From Pedobacter hiemivivus (GTDB lineage: Bacteria; Bacteroidota; Bacteroidia; Sphingobacteriales; Sphingobacteriaceae): a DNA stretch of 64,000 bases. Position 1 is the first letter of the stretch; the number at the start of each line of letters is the position of its first letter. This document shows positions 55,451 through 64,000 of this stretch, piece by piece. The position numbers were made by a program, and so were the translations under genes. Where the stretch lies: positions 492,994 through 556,993 of the forward strand of contig NZ_SJSM01000001.1 of assembly GCF_004331685.1 (NCBI RefSeq). The letters run 5' to 3'. The notes under the pieces are model-generated. The model was not told the origin of the DNA. It saw nothing but the letters and a program-made list of their open reading frames with translations, and made no database searches.

Positions 55451-56053
55451 ATGCCAAATAATAGCGCATTAGCGATATGTTTTTCTTATCCCAAAAAATT
55501 TCGTGCAAAGATTATCATTGGAATCTTCATGTTAGGGCTACCTATGTTAGCACAGGCACAATTGGAACTCTACGGTAAGTTTAATAAGGACGGATCAGTT
55601 GAGCCTGTCATAAATTACGCAGGAAGCAAAAAAATAAGTAATCATTTTGCCGTAGTATTTTTTGGACTTATTCGCGAAAAGTGGAGCCAGGCTTTAATAG
55701 GACTATCCTATTCACCAATTAAATCATTAAGTTTCTCGGGCTATGCAGGTATTGAGCATGGACAAAGTTCTCCTAGATATTCAGCAAGTGTATGGTGGAA
55801 ACAGGGAAAAACATCCTTCCTGATACTTGGTGAACGGGGAAATGGTAATAATAACTACTTATATAAAGTCAATATGTTCCATCAATTTTCAGAAAAAATC
55901 AGTTTGGGTATTATGGATTGGCGTTATCACGGACTTGGTCCTAACCTTAGGTACACGATCCCTAAGCTTCAGTCAACGATATGGATCATGCCGGCCTATG
56001 ACCACGAGCAAAAAGTATTTAGGACTATGCTCGGTTATAGTTTCCAAATGTAA
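55451..56053 (+). CDS. Secreted beta-rich protein of unknown function
   Basis: 200 aa with a signal peptide (AKIIIGIFMLGLPMLAQAQ, cut after AQAQ). The mature part has regular short strands with aromatic residues (GLSYSPIKSLSFSGYAGIEH, YSASVWWKQGKTSF, GIMDWRYHGLGPNLRYTIPK) and ends MLGYSFQM. The pattern of alternating residues and the aromatic-rich C-terminus suggest a small outer-membrane barrel. I do not recognise a named family. It starts 11 bases beyond the terminator hairpin, so its promoter must lie within or before the hairpin, or it depends on read-through. Confidence 0.7.
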   Translation: MPNNSALAICFSYPKKFRAKIIIGIFMLGLPMLAQAQLELYGKFNKDGSVEPVINYAGSKKISNHFAVVFFGLIREKWSQALIGLSYSPIKSLSFSGYAGIEHGQSSPRYSASVWWKQGKTSFLILGERGNGNNNYLYKVNMFHQFSEKISLGIMDWRYHGLGPNLRYTIPKLQSTIWIMPAYDHEQKVFRTMLGYSFQM

Positions 56054-56090
56054 TTCTGGAAACTATATATCACGAAATATACGAAATTAG

Positions 56091-56279
56091 AATAATAGCT
56101 ATTTAAATTACACCCAAAGTTATTTATTAGGAGAATATAATGAGGATGTATTCATTTTCATAAATACATTAGGCTCCAGAATTAGTGAATTGAGAAAGAA
56201 AGTAAGCGATCCAGGGGGAAGAAGATTTCATTTCCTCGACCCCGCAGGAAATGAATTGGCAGTCTGGTCAAATGTATGA
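56091..56279 (+). pseudogene. C-terminal remnant of a VOC/glyoxalase-fold protein
   Basis: An open stretch of 62 codons with no start codon. The last part reads ISELRKKVSDPGGRRFHFLD followed by PAGNELAVWSNV, the characteristic end of a VOC (glyoxalase/bleomycin-resistance-like) domain with the DPxGNELxxW block. The N-terminal half is absent: a TAG at 56088 ends the frame upstream. Its TGA overlaps an ATG (56276) in the next frame. I read it as a decayed gene, possibly a leftover of recombination in this spot. Confidence 0.65.
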
Positions 56280-56320
56280 GTATTGAACCTAAATGTTATA
56301 TTTATGGTTTATATGCTCTA

Positions 56321-57349
56321 ATGAAATTTACAACAAACTCTCCGTTCCGCTTTCTCATATTCATTGCTTTAACACTTTATGTACAGGCTAGCCATGCCCA
56401 GGTAAAATTAAACGGCTCTTATGTTGCTACGAAGGTCAATTACTTAAGTGGAGATGAGCTTCCCGAGGATAATATTCTTAAGTATACCTACCTCAAATAT
56501 ACTTTCAGTAATCAAGATCAAATTGGCATTTCAGGCGTCTATTACGAAAAGGGAACCCCTTACCTATTTGCAATTAGTGGAAACCACTTAATTATTAAAA
56601 GTGAAGTAGGATCAGTTATGAATACACTGAAGATTATGGAGAATAATGCAGACAAACTGGTGCTCATTAGTAGCTCTGCAAGTGGATCATTAGAGGATCC
56701 ATGGGCAATCAAATACACGCTTTATAAGGAACAATTCATCCAAAACAACACGCTACTCAGTCCAAATGACATTTTCAGCATCAAAGGAACAGATACCGTT
56801 TATAAATCCGGACAAAAAATCTACGCTCAATTTAAGGGATCGTCTTTTCAATCCTATATGTACGAACTGATCCGTAAAAAAAAGATGGATGTCAAGAGTG
56901 GAGAACTCCTATCTACTTTTATCATTGATCCAGATGGCCATCCTGACAGTCTTAGAATTATCCAAGGAATCAATCCAAAATATGACGCCGAATATATCAA
57001 AGCCTTTAATTCAGCCAGGAACATGTGGAAGCCAGCTCAGCACAATGGCAAAACTGTTACGGTACTGATGAACCAATCATTAAAATATCTCACTTCTGAA
57101 CAGACGTTACCATCATATTTCGATTCTCAAAAGGCCAACACTGCCTATAATAATAAAGACTACGAACTTGCATTATATCATTACGACCGAGCACTAGAAG
57201 TAAGGCCTGATGAGGTAGAAAATCTATACCATCGAGGAATCTGCAAACAAATATTAGGAAACTTGAAGGGGGCATGTGCAGACTGGACTAAAATACAACT
57301 CATGGGTAATAAAACGGCAAATGAACTTTTACTTAAATACTGCAAATAA
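56321..57349 (+). CDS. Exported protein with TonB-C-like and TPR segments
   Basis: 342 aa from ATG 56321, which begins a clean signal peptide (MKFTTNSPFRFLIFIALTLY, cut after SHAQ); ATG 56276 overlaps the VOC remnant and would bury it. Residues about 195-270 look like a TonB C-terminal-type domain (FIIDPDGHPDSLRIIQGI, MWKPAQHNGKTVTVLMNQSL). The final 70 residues are two TPR-like repeats (NNKDYELALYHYDRALEVRP, LYHRGICKQILGNLKGACAD). Proteins of this mix are common in Bacteroidota but their functions are mostly unknown. A hairpin follows the stop. No clear operon partner. Confidence 0.8.
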   Translation: MKFTTNSPFRFLIFIALTLYVQASHAQVKLNGSYVATKVNYLSGDELPEDNILKYTYLKYTFSNQDQIGISGVYYEKGTPYLFAISGNHLIIKSEVGSVMNTLKIMENNADKLVLISSSASGSLEDPWAIKYTLYKEQFIQNNTLLSPNDIFSIKGTDTVYKSGQKIYAQFKGSSFQSYMYELIRKKKMDVKSGELLSTFIIDPDGHPDSLRIIQGINPKYDAEYIKAFNSARNMWKPAQHNGKTVTVLMNQSLKYLTSEQTLPSYFDSQKANTAYNNKDYELALYHYDRALEVRPDEVENLYHRGICKQILGNLKGACADWTKIQLMGNKTANELLLKYCK

Positions 57350-57355
57350 TTGTTT

Positions 57356-57386
57356 TTGTGAATCCTAAGTAACTGCAGGATCACAA
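57356..57386 (+). terminator. Hairpin after the TonB-C/TPR gene
   Basis: TTGTGA and TCCT (with one bulged A) pair with AGGA and TCACAA, 10 bp in all, around a 10-base loop. TTATTT follows. It lies 7 bases after the stop codon. Confidence 0.65.
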
Positions 57387-57505
57387 TTATTTCATGATAA
57401 AAAGGTGAATATTTTATAAAACATTTTGCAGTGCTGAATGTTGACACCAACGAATGACAAAAGTAACGCCAAACGCTACATGACCCGTTCTAAAAGATTT
57501 TTATT

Positions 57506-59467
57506 ATGCCAGTTCATAGCAAATCATCTTTTGATTATCTCGCGCATCTAAAAGAAGCCGGGGAAATGGGCAATCTAATATATTCGGCCAATTGGTCTAA
57601 CACTAGTTTAGGTAATGCCGATACCTGGCCGCAAAATTTACTAACGGCATTGGACATTATTCTAAGATCAAAATTTCCAATGTTTCTATGGTGGGGTCCT
57701 CAGCTTATTCAATTTTATAATGACACTTATAAAACAACCCTCGAAAAATTAAACAAACACCCTAAAGCATTAGGGGCGAGAGCCCAGGACTGCTGGCCGG
57801 AAGTCTGGCTCGCAATAGAACCCAGTATCGAGATGGCTATGGCCGGTGATAAAATGTTGGAGCAGGAAGACCAATTGATCCCAAAACAACAGGACGGACA
57901 TCCTGCCAATAGTTTCTGGGTTTTTAATTGCAGCCAACTCTATGATCTCGAGGGAAAGGTTTGTGGACTATTGGTTACCTTTTACGAATCTAATAGCCAA
58001 AAAAAATCTGAACATCAGATTTACGATACATTAAGACAACTTGCAGAACGAGAAGCCAGATTTCGATCGCTACTTGCAGATGCACCTGTGGCCATCGCAG
58101 TATTTAAAGGAAGAGAGCTAATTATTGAAACGGTAAACGAGAAAATGCTTGAAGTTTGGGGTAAACATGCTACGATTATAGGTAAACCACTTAAGGTAGC
58201 CATACCTGAGTTAGAAGGCCAAGGTTTTCTCGAGATCATGGATGAAGTTTACACCAGCGGAACTCCATACTATGGAAATGAAGTGAAAGTTTTTCTGATA
58301 CACAGTCATAAAACAGAGGAAGTCTACTCAAACCTTGTCTATCAGCCCTTGAAAAATTCAAAAGGTAAAACTGACAGAATAATGCTGGTAGCCAATCTAA
58401 TAACGGAACAAGTGAAGGCAAAGTTACGAGTCGAAAAAAGTGAAAAGCGATTTCGGGCTTTGATCAATGCACTTCCTCAAATGGCAATGACCAGTACAAT
58501 CAAGGGAAAAATGACTTATTTTAACAAACGTTGGTATGATTATACAGGTCTTAATCCCACTGAAGCATACGGCAGCAAATGGCTCAAAGTGATTCATCCA
58601 GATGACCTACATGAAACACTTCGCAAATATAATTTGATTAGATCAGGTCATGAAGGAGGAGAATTTGAAAACAGATATCGCAGCGCTGAAGGGACCTACC
58701 GTTGGCATTTAAACCGAATGCAACCAGTTCAAGAAGATGGGATCGTTGGCCTTTGGATTGTAACGGCCACCGATATTCATGACCTAAAACAACTTCAGCA
58801 ACAAAAGGACGATTTTGTTAGTATTGCTGGTCATGAACTAAAAACACCAATCACCAGCTTATCTGCTTTTATGCAATTAATTACCAGACTCCAGAAACAT
58901 CCAGAAACAGATTTCTTGCCCACTCTAATTGAAAAGGCTTCTAGAAGTTTGGATAAAATCAACATTCTTGTCGATGACCTGCTAATTGCAAGTAAGTTAA
59001 ATCAGGGGGAACTTTATATAAAAAAAAACTGGTTTACCATCTCTGAACTGATAGAAGACTGTTGCAATCACCTCAAAATTGAAGGCATATATAGTATTAA
59101 AGCCACAGGAGACCTGAATTTGAAGGTATATGCAGATCCTCATAGAATCGATCAGGTGATCATAAACTTTGTAAATAATGCCAGAAACTATGCCCCAGAG
59201 TCTAAAGAGATTATTGTTGATATTCAAAAAATAAAAAACAAAGCAAAGGTTTCTGTAATAGACAAGGGCCCAGGAATACCAAGAGACCAGATCCCCCATT
59301 TGTTTAACCGTTATTACAGAGGCGATAAAAGTCGGAGCCAATATTCAGGTTTAGGCCTTGGCTTATATATATCGTCAGAAATTATTAAAAAACATGATGG
59401 GGAAATTGGAGCAGAAAGCGAGCTTGGAAATGGTAGTAGTTTTTGGTTTACACTCCCGATTGATTAA
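57506..59467 (+). CDS. Soluble hybrid-free PAS sensor histidine kinase
   Basis: 653 aa with no signal peptide or membrane helix, so cytoplasmic. Three PAS-type domains: about 25-160 (WSNTSLGNADTWPQNLLTAL; a PAS variant usual in Bacteroidota kinases), 180-300 and 310-430 (MTYFNKRWYDYTGLNPTEAY). The HisKA domain has the H-box AGHELKTPITSL with phospho-acceptor H443. The HATPase_c domain has the N-box DQVIINFVNNARNYAP, DKGPGIPRDQIPHLFNRYYR and GLGLGLYIS. No response regulator lies next to it, so it is an orphan. Its 3' end overlaps the convergent GNAT gene by 20 bases. Confidence 0.92.
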   Translation: MPVHSKSSFDYLAHLKEAGEMGNLIYSANWSNTSLGNADTWPQNLLTALDIILRSKFPMFLWWGPQLIQFYNDTYKTTLEKLNKHPKALGARAQDCWPEVWLAIEPSIEMAMAGDKMLEQEDQLIPKQQDGHPANSFWVFNCSQLYDLEGKVCGLLVTFYESNSQKKSEHQIYDTLRQLAEREARFRSLLADAPVAIAVFKGRELIIETVNEKMLEVWGKHATIIGKPLKVAIPELEGQGFLEIMDEVYTSGTPYYGNEVKVFLIHSHKTEEVYSNLVYQPLKNSKGKTDRIMLVANLITEQVKAKLRVEKSEKRFRALINALPQMAMTSTIKGKMTYFNKRWYDYTGLNPTEAYGSKWLKVIHPDDLHETLRKYNLIRSGHEGGEFENRYRSAEGTYRWHLNRMQPVQEDGIVGLWIVTATDIHDLKQLQQQKDDFVSIAGHELKTPITSLSAFMQLITRLQKHPETDFLPTLIEKASRSLDKINILVDDLLIASKLNQGELYIKKNWFTISELIEDCCNHLKIEGIYSIKATGDLNLKVYADPHRIDQVIINFVNNARNYAPESKEIIVDIQKIKNKAKVSVIDKGPGIPRDQIPHLFNRYYRGDKSRSQYSGLGLGLYISSEIIKKHDGEIGAESELGNGSSFWFTLPID

Positions 59468-59972
59468 AAAGTTCATACCAATAATGTGGGACGAGATCAT
59501 AATCAAATAACCCTTTTTCTATAAAACCACATTTTTTTAGAACTTTTCGGGATTGCAAATTACCTCTATCAGCCATAGCATAAATTACTGGAAGCTTAAG
59601 TTTATTAAAACCATATTCTACTGTTGCTTTTGAAGATTCAGTGGCATAACCTTTTCCCCAAGCCGTTTTTAGAAATCTATATCCTAAGTCATGATAGTTC
59701 TTATGCCCATTAGTTAAATCAGTAATTAATTTAAAACCGCCCCATCCAACAAAACTATTGGTTTCTTTTTCAATTATTGCTAAACGGCCCACTCCATAGT
59801 CAATGTACTGTTGTCTAATGAATTTTATAGCATTTAGAGCTTGTTGGGCACTTTCAATTGGATTCCCCCCTAAATACTGATGCACTTCAGGGTCAGAATC
59901 CAAACTAAAAACACCTCTAATATCAGTTTCTAATAATTCTCTAAAATAAAGCCTCTCAGTTTCAATAATCAT
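59448..59972 (-). CDS. GNAT-family N-acetyltransferase (RimJ/RimL type)
   Basis: 174 aa. It starts with the typical IETERLYFRELLETDIRGVF and has the acetyl-CoA motif A region GYRFLKTAWGKGYATESSKA and motif B (NLQSRKVLKKCGFIEKGLF). Such enzymes acetylate ribosomal proteins, amino acids or drugs. It ends inside the last codons of the histidine kinase gene on the opposite strand (20-base overlap) and lies 26 bases after the NTF2-like gene on its own strand. Substrate unknown. Confidence 0.9.
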   Translation of the reverse strand: MIIETERLYFRELLETDIRGVFSLDSDPEVHQYLGGNPIESAQQALNAIKFIRQQYIDYGVGRLAIIEKETNSFVGWGGFKLITDLTNGHKNYHDLGYRFLKTAWGKGYATESSKATVEYGFNKLKLPVIYAMADRGNLQSRKVLKKCGFIEKGLFDYDLVPHYWYELFNQSGV

Positions 59973-59998
59973 CTTATATATATAACCATATTCATCTC

Positions 59999-60373
59999 TT
60001 ATTTTCTTAAATCAGATTCTGTATGCATGGCACAAACCCAATTTTTATTTACCTTAACCCAGGTCGATGTACATGCGCATTTTCCTGAAGATTTCCGACC
60101 TTCCATGCTATATTCTAATTCTACAAGGTAGGCTAAAACCGCAGTATCTTCAGCTATGATTTCGCTTTCCGCATCAGAAATATCCACTACTTTCAACTGG
60201 TTTCCGGCTCCCGAATCAAACATTTTTTTGAAAGAAGGTTCATCCACACTTCTTATCCCATCCTTACCAGCCACGATGCAGGGGAAACGGGTAAGACTTC
60301 TTACAGTATCAAAATCACGGGTTTCCATTGCTTTCCAATACTTTTTTTCAAGTTCAAGAATTTTATTTTCCAT
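59999..60373 (-). CDS. NTF2-like (DUF4440-type) protein
   Basis: 124 aa without signal peptide. The ILELEKKYWKAMETRDFDTV start, TRFPCIVAGKDGIRSVDEPS and the final WVKVNKNWVCAMHTESDLRK fit the NTF2-like/DUF4440 fold. Homologues are small stand-alone domains of mostly unknown role. It is upstream of the GNAT gene on the same strand (26-base gap) and divergent from the AraC gene at 60573. Confidence 0.82.
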   Translation of the reverse strand: MENKILELEKKYWKAMETRDFDTVRSLTRFPCIVAGKDGIRSVDEPSFKKMFDSGAGNQLKVVDISDAESEIIAEDTAVLAYLVELEYSMEGRKSSGKCACTSTWVKVNKNWVCAMHTESDLRK

Positions 60374-60446
60374 AATATAGGGTTTTGACTAGATATAACA
60401 AAAGCAAGTGGTATTGGTTTTTAATGACAGGTTAATTCTATCTTTA

Positions 60447-60477
60447 TTTGTATAACCCTAATCTTAATTTATTTTTG
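60447..60477 (+). promoter_or_regulatory. Promoter of the second AraC gene
   Basis: TTTG (60447-60450), 19 bases, then TATTTTTG (60470-60477): exact match to the Bacteroidota promoter form TTTG-N19-TAnnTTTG. It leaves a leader of about 90 bases before the ATG at 60573. Confidence 0.75.
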
Positions 60478-60572
60478 CATCCCCTAATTGTTGTTTTTAC
60501 CCGCTTAAAGATTGACTTAATATATAGAATCTTAATTAAATCACCTTTCGCTCAAAACAAACTGGGACAAAA

Positions 60573-61526
60573 ATGCGCTCGAATATCGTTATTCACTTGG
60601 ATCCGATTAAATCTGAAATCCTTTCTGATTTAACAGCTAAGTCTGACAAACCGCTTTTAAATACCAACTTAAAAAAATATCATTTGAATGAGGGAACTTT
60701 GGTTGTTCGATCCAACTCCTTCTACTTCGCAAATGTAGAAATGTTTGAAGGTTCACTCTCTAAAAAAGTTTTGATCGATATCTCAGTAACCTCCCCCTCG
60801 TTCTATATGCTCGTAAATATTAATAAGTCAACCTGTTATTTAACTTACCATCCTCCAGGAAAATATCGGAAAATTGCTCATGAAGGTATGAATACAATAA
60901 TATTAATCAATTTTAAGCCAGACTGGTTCATGTATCGATGCAGAAAAATGCCGGAGTTTGAAATTATACTTTCATCTTATTATAATCGAACAAATAAGAA
61001 AATCAACCTAACACAGGTTAGCATACCCCGCCGTTTAATTAAATTGCTAAATAGTTCAATATTCAATGGTGTTGACGACGATGGTTACTATCTTATTGAT
61101 GAATGTATTGATAAATACTACAGCAATATTAAGAGAAAAGTATTAACGACCATTTATCAACAGGATTCTGCCTCCAGGATCAAAGCGTACATTTTAGCAA
61201 ATTTTACAACTTCTAAAGTTGATAGCGCAAGTAAACTAGCTCAAAATTTGATGCTCTCCATCAGAACAATGGATCGTTTATCTAAAATGGCCTTTGGTTT
61301 ACCTGTTCATGAACAAGTTATAAAACTTCGAATTGAATACGCTGTAGAATTACTGCTAACAACTGATAAACCAATTAAAGACATTGCTATTTTATGTGGA
61401 TACAAAGAGCCTCATTATTTTAGTAGGGCTTTTAAAAGCTATGTCGGTGAAATCCCAAAAAAGCTCAGAAGTACCCATCCCTCAAAAGACTATTTATCAG
61501 GAAAAAACTCGCATTATAAGCCGTAA
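60573..61526 (+). CDS. AraC-family transcriptional regulator
   Basis: 317 aa. The N-terminal part (about 1-190) is a sensor domain without clear motifs (RKIAHEGMNTIILINFKPDW). The C-terminal AraC domain (about 205-305) has SASKLAQNLMLSIRTMDRLS and the second helix-turn-helix IKDIAILCGYKEPHYFSRAF ending KSYVGEIPKKLRS. It has its own consensus promoter. Its 3' end overlaps the convergent FecR gene by 13 bases. The target and effector are unknown; the divergent NTF2/GNAT pair is the nearest candidate. Confidence 0.9.
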   Translation: MRSNIVIHLDPIKSEILSDLTAKSDKPLLNTNLKKYHLNEGTLVVRSNSFYFANVEMFEGSLSKKVLIDISVTSPSFYMLVNINKSTCYLTYHPPGKYRKIAHEGMNTIILINFKPDWFMYRCRKMPEFEIILSSYYNRTNKKINLTQVSIPRRLIKLLNSSIFNGVDDDGYYLIDECIDKYYSNIKRKVLTTIYQQDSASRIKAYILANFTTSKVDSASKLAQNLMLSIRTMDRLSKMAFGLPVHEQVIKLRIEYAVELLLTTDKPIKDIAILCGYKEPHYFSRAFKSYVGEIPKKLRSTHPSKDYLSGKNSHYKP

Positions 61527-62581
61527 ACGATTATTTTATTCCCAACAATCTTAAAGTTTACTTTAACTGCTAAAGACAAGCCCTTAAGGACCGTAGATAA
61601 TGACTGGTTCTTAAATATTTCCCCACCCAATAAAATATGCTTACTGCGTTCGGTTTTATAAACGACTTTAATATTATGCCATCCAGAAATTACATCCATA
61701 ATCTTTTCCAAAGATGTGTTTCTGAATACAAACTCATCATCTTTCCAGGCAACTATTTCTTCAGCGACAACAGTCTCAATATAGAATTTTGAATCTATCA
61801 AATTTGCTTGTTGATTTGGTTTGAGCATGATCGGCTGCCCAGCTGAAACACTTTCAAATGGGTCTGCAACTACTTGATCTACAGATAACCATAATTTATT
61901 CACCAAAGAACTAAGCCTCAATTCCCCTTCCAATAAAGTAGTTTTCACGTGATTAGCATTTGAGTATGCACTTACATTAAACTTTGTTCCAAATGTCTCT
62001 ATTTTCTGATTATTTGTTAAGACTACAAATGGCACGTTCTTCATTTCTGTTGAAGAAGCTATTTTAATTGGGACGTCAAAATATGCTTCTCCGGTCAGTT
62101 GAATTATTCGCTTGTCAGATTGATTATAATCTGAAGGAATCTTTAGGCTTGAATTTGCTCTTAACCAGACTTTAGTGCTGTCTGGTAACGCTACCCGGTA
62201 CATCCTTTTAGCCGGAGACATAATTACCGCAAACGCCTGCTTCTCCAGCAAAATTTCTGAAAAGGGCTTATCAAAAAAGAATTGTTTTGTTTTGTTTCTA
62301 TTTATAATCGAGCCATCGTTATATTTAAACTGACTGCCATCGAGAATAACTCCTGATTTTTCATCATTAAGAACTACCTTTTCGCCACTAGATAGGGTGA
62401 TAGAAGCAAATTCATGTTCAGAACTACGCTCATTTTCGACCGGAATAAATTTAGCCGAGCGTTTAAAAAATAACATTCCAAGGGTTATAATTATCGCAAT
62501 AACCAATGCTGCTTTGAAATACGAACTCTTCAATTTGAGAGATGATTTAGACGTTTCTTTTACTTCTTGCTTAGGCTTCAT
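61514..62581 (-). CDS. Orphan FecR-family protein lacking the anti-sigma domain
   Basis: 355 aa from ATG 62581 (a TTG at 62623 would add 14 residues). It starts with only about 24 polar residues, then a membrane helix (FKAALVIAIIITLGMLFF) and a periplasmic FecR domain (LPDSTKVWLRANSSLKIPSD, GEAYFDVPIK, IETFGTKFNVSAYS), then DUF4974 (FVFRNTSLEKIMDVISGWHN). The usual cytoplasmic N-terminus of about 80 residues, which binds the ECF sigma, is missing. No sigma gene or susC lies next to it. It may be a broken copy or may act without a sigma partner. FecR proteins in loci A-C are complete, so this one stands apart. Confidence 0.85.
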   Translation of the reverse strand: MKPKQEVKETSKSSLKLKSSYFKAALVIAIIITLGMLFFKRSAKFIPVENERSSEHEFASITLSSGEKVVLNDEKSGVILDGSQFKYNDGSIINRNKTKQFFFDKPFSEILLEKQAFAVIMSPAKRMYRVALPDSTKVWLRANSSLKIPSDYNQSDKRIIQLTGEAYFDVPIKIASSTEMKNVPFVVLTNNQKIETFGTKFNVSAYSNANHVKTTLLEGELRLSSLVNKLWLSVDQVVADPFESVSAGQPIMLKPNQQANLIDSKFYIETVVAEEIVAWKDDEFVFRNTSLEKIMDVISGWHNIKVVYKTERSKHILLGGEIFKNQSLSTVLKGLSLAVKVNFKIVGNKIIVYGL

Positions 62582-62814
62582 TTTCCCTTGCCGATAGAGC
62601 GCTTGTGAATTCAAACTTGGCAATTCGATTCAAAAATATATAAATTCTTTTAAATTGAAGACCCTACATTTTTCGGTTAAAATTTGAAGATCAACAGATT
62701 ATGTGTAAAAAGTGACTTTCTGGACTTGAAATGAACATAAAGCCGCTAAGATTTCACCTGTATTCTTTTTATTCATAATAATAGTTGATCTACTCCGCAC
62801 CAAATGCCATGGCA

Positions 62815-64000
62815 TTACTTATTCTGTGATCCCGGCTTAAATATAAAGAAACTAACCAATGCCAGGAAAACGACCCCAATTCCACTGAACAAAGTCAGCA
62901 ATTGAAAACCACCAGCCAATGCATCATGTGTTACCTCACCACTTGGGTCTAAAGTTATAATCCCAGGGATTTTTTCCAGAAGGCCCGCAAAATTACCTAC
63001 TGCGATTTTTTCGGCCGCTGAATGGAGCTGAAGGTTATCAAAAGTTCCTGCAAATGCAACCTTTAAATGCATAAACACACCTTTACTTAACAAAAACCCC
63101 ATCAAAGCGATATTGATTGCCAGGGTGATCAGTCTTGCACTCATGTCTATCCCCGAAGCCATACCTGCACGGTCAGGACTCACAGCGCCTGTAGTGGTAT
63201 TCGTAACAGTAGTATTAGAGAGCCCCAATCCGATGCCAGACAACAGCATGCCGGGCATCATAGTCCAAGTTCCGAAATGTGCAGCATAAATGCCAAACCA
63301 CATCAATATAAATCCCAATCCGATGATAAAAAGCCCCAATGGGATAACGATACCAGGACGATATCTCAGCAATAATCGCTCGGCCAGTGGTGGAACCACT
63401 AATGTGGGCAGCGTATAAGCCAACAACACCGTACCAGCCAAAAGGCTGCTGTATCCCAAAACGCCCTGAAAATAGATAGGAAGGTAGATCATGAAAGGCC
63501 AAAAACAAAAGTTCATGCCTATAGAGCCGATGATAGCACCGGAAAAGTCCCGTATCCTGAATACAGTAAAATCAAACATGGGTTGGACGCTTGTCTTTTC
63601 TGCATATAAAAAGATTAGAAAACTCCCTGTAGATACTCCCAGAATCAGCAGGGAGTATACGCTTGTAAACCCCATTGCGGGTCCTTGGGTAATGTAATAG
63701 ATTAGCCCGAAAACAGCTATGGAAAGGCTAACCATACCTAAGGTATCCAGCCGCTGTATTTGAGCTGACCTTGATTCCCGCACTCCCGCCCATGCAAGTC
63801 CTAACGTAAGCAAGCTGAGCGGAACATGTACCAGGAAAACCCATTTCCAGCTTAAAAATGTAAGGATCAGACCGCCAATTAGCGGCCCAAACCCCAATCC
63901 TATTCCAAAAACAATACCCCAGGCAGCAAATGCCCGGCTGCGTTCGCGCCCGTCCTGGAACTGATGAGAAAGAATAGCAACCTGGCAGATCAGCATAATC
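62815..64000 (-). CDS. DHA2-type MFS transporter (5' end outside window)
   Basis: The frame is open past the right edge, so the N-terminal part (about 100 residues in this family) is missing here. What is visible has at least ten membrane helices. The loop QDGRERSRAFAAWGIVFGIG with the GLGFGPLIGGLILTFLSWKW block is typical of the 14-helix DHA2 drug-efflux branch (EmrB/QacA-like). The central GMVSLSIAVFGLIYYITQG and late GLSNTTVTNTTTGAVSPDRA segments agree. It probably exports drugs by proton antiport. Its neighbours on this side are unknown. Confidence 0.88.
   Translation of the reverse strand, partial: IMLICQVAILSHQFQDGRERSRAFAAWGIVFGIGLGFGPLIGGLILTFLSWKWVFLVHVPLSLLTLGLAWAGVRESRSAQIQRLDTLGMVSLSIAVFGLIYYITQGPAMGFTSVYSLLILGVSTGSFLIFLYAEKTSVQPMFDFTVFRIRDFSGAIIGSIGMNFCFWPFMIYLPIYFQGVLGYSSLLAGTVLLAYTLPTLVVPPLAERLLLRYRPGIVIPLGLFIIGLGFILMWFGIYAAHFGTWTMMPGMLLSGIGLGLSNTTVTNTTTGAVSPDRAGMASGIDMSARLITLAINIALMGFLLSKGVFMHLKVAFAGTFDNLQLHSAAEKIAVGNFAGLLEKIPGIITLDPSGEVTHDALAGGFQLLTLFSGIGVVFLALVSFFIFKPGSQNK

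Noticed and set aside
1..64000. CRISPR arrays, tRNA/rRNA genes, insertion sequences, prophage
   Set aside because: I saw no spaced short repeats, no cloverleaf-like stretch, no transposase, integrase or phage structural motif.

Overview
The window looks like a chromosomal segment of a Bacteroidota bacterium, most likely Sphingobacteriaceae and Pedobacter-like. The grounds are: three ECF sigma / FecR anti-sigma / SusC (with STN domain) / SusD sets, secreted RHS proteins with DUF6443, lipoproteins of the DUF4998, DUF4959-DUF5000 and DUF1735 kinds, DUF5117-type zinc proteases, and promoters of the Bacteroidota form TTTG-N19-TAnnTTTG. This is an inference from gene content; no 16S gene is present. 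I saw no tRNA, rRNA, CRISPR array or insertion sequence.

Layout. (1) 1-7969, minus: a LytTR regulator with an abnormal receiver, a 1218-aa RHS-type surface protein, a 124-aa exported helical protein, and a second RHS-type protein (two PPC-like domains, six NHL repeats, DUF6443) that runs off the left edge. (2) 7989-9438, minus: the remains of a type II secretion/type IV pilus-like operon: a pseudopilin-like gene that looks intact, a prepilin peptidase cut before its second catalytic motif, and only the C-terminal part of a GspF. (3) 9810-21018, minus, locus A: ECF sigma, FecR, SusC, SusD, a DUF5000 lipoprotein, a DUF4998/discoidin lipoprotein and a metallophosphoesterase lipoprotein. (4) 21167-22627, plus: a MocR-type regulator with a tandem 13-bp repeat in front. 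(5) 22700-34579, plus, locus B: ECF sigma, FecR, SusC, SusD and two paralogous DUF5117-type zincins. The first zincin has lost every residue of its HExxHxxGxxH motif; the second keeps all of them. (6) 34708-48250, minus, locus C: ECF sigma, FecR, SusC, SusD, DUF1735 lipoprotein, M16 peptidase and an outer-membrane barrel. Loci B and C converge on one perfect hairpin terminator. (7) 48349-55367: a TetR-controlled Bcr-type efflux pump, then a plus-strand run of AraC, HD hydrolase, DoxX, azoreductase, EamA transporter, NTF2-like and AhpD-like genes, which looks like a detoxification/redox cluster. (8) 55451-64000: a small secreted protein, a glyoxalase-fold gene fragment, a TonB-C/TPR protein, a soluble three-PAS histidine kinase, GNAT, NTF2-like, a second AraC, an orphan FecR without its anti-sigma domain, and a DHA2-type MFS pump cut by the right edge.

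How it works together (inference). In loci A, B and C a SusC receptor with an N-terminal STN domain should signal substrate to FecR, which frees its ECF sigma to transcribe the locus. Locus A fits capture and dephosphorylation of a phosphorylated glycan or phosphoester. Loci B and C carry proteases in place of glycoside hydrolases and fit peptide or protein capture. The strongest candidates for new biology are the protease/pseudoprotease pair in locus B, the stem-loops that divide loci B and C into modules (one with mutually exclusive pairings ahead of susC), and the LytTR/RHS unit with an unphosphorylatable-looking receiver.
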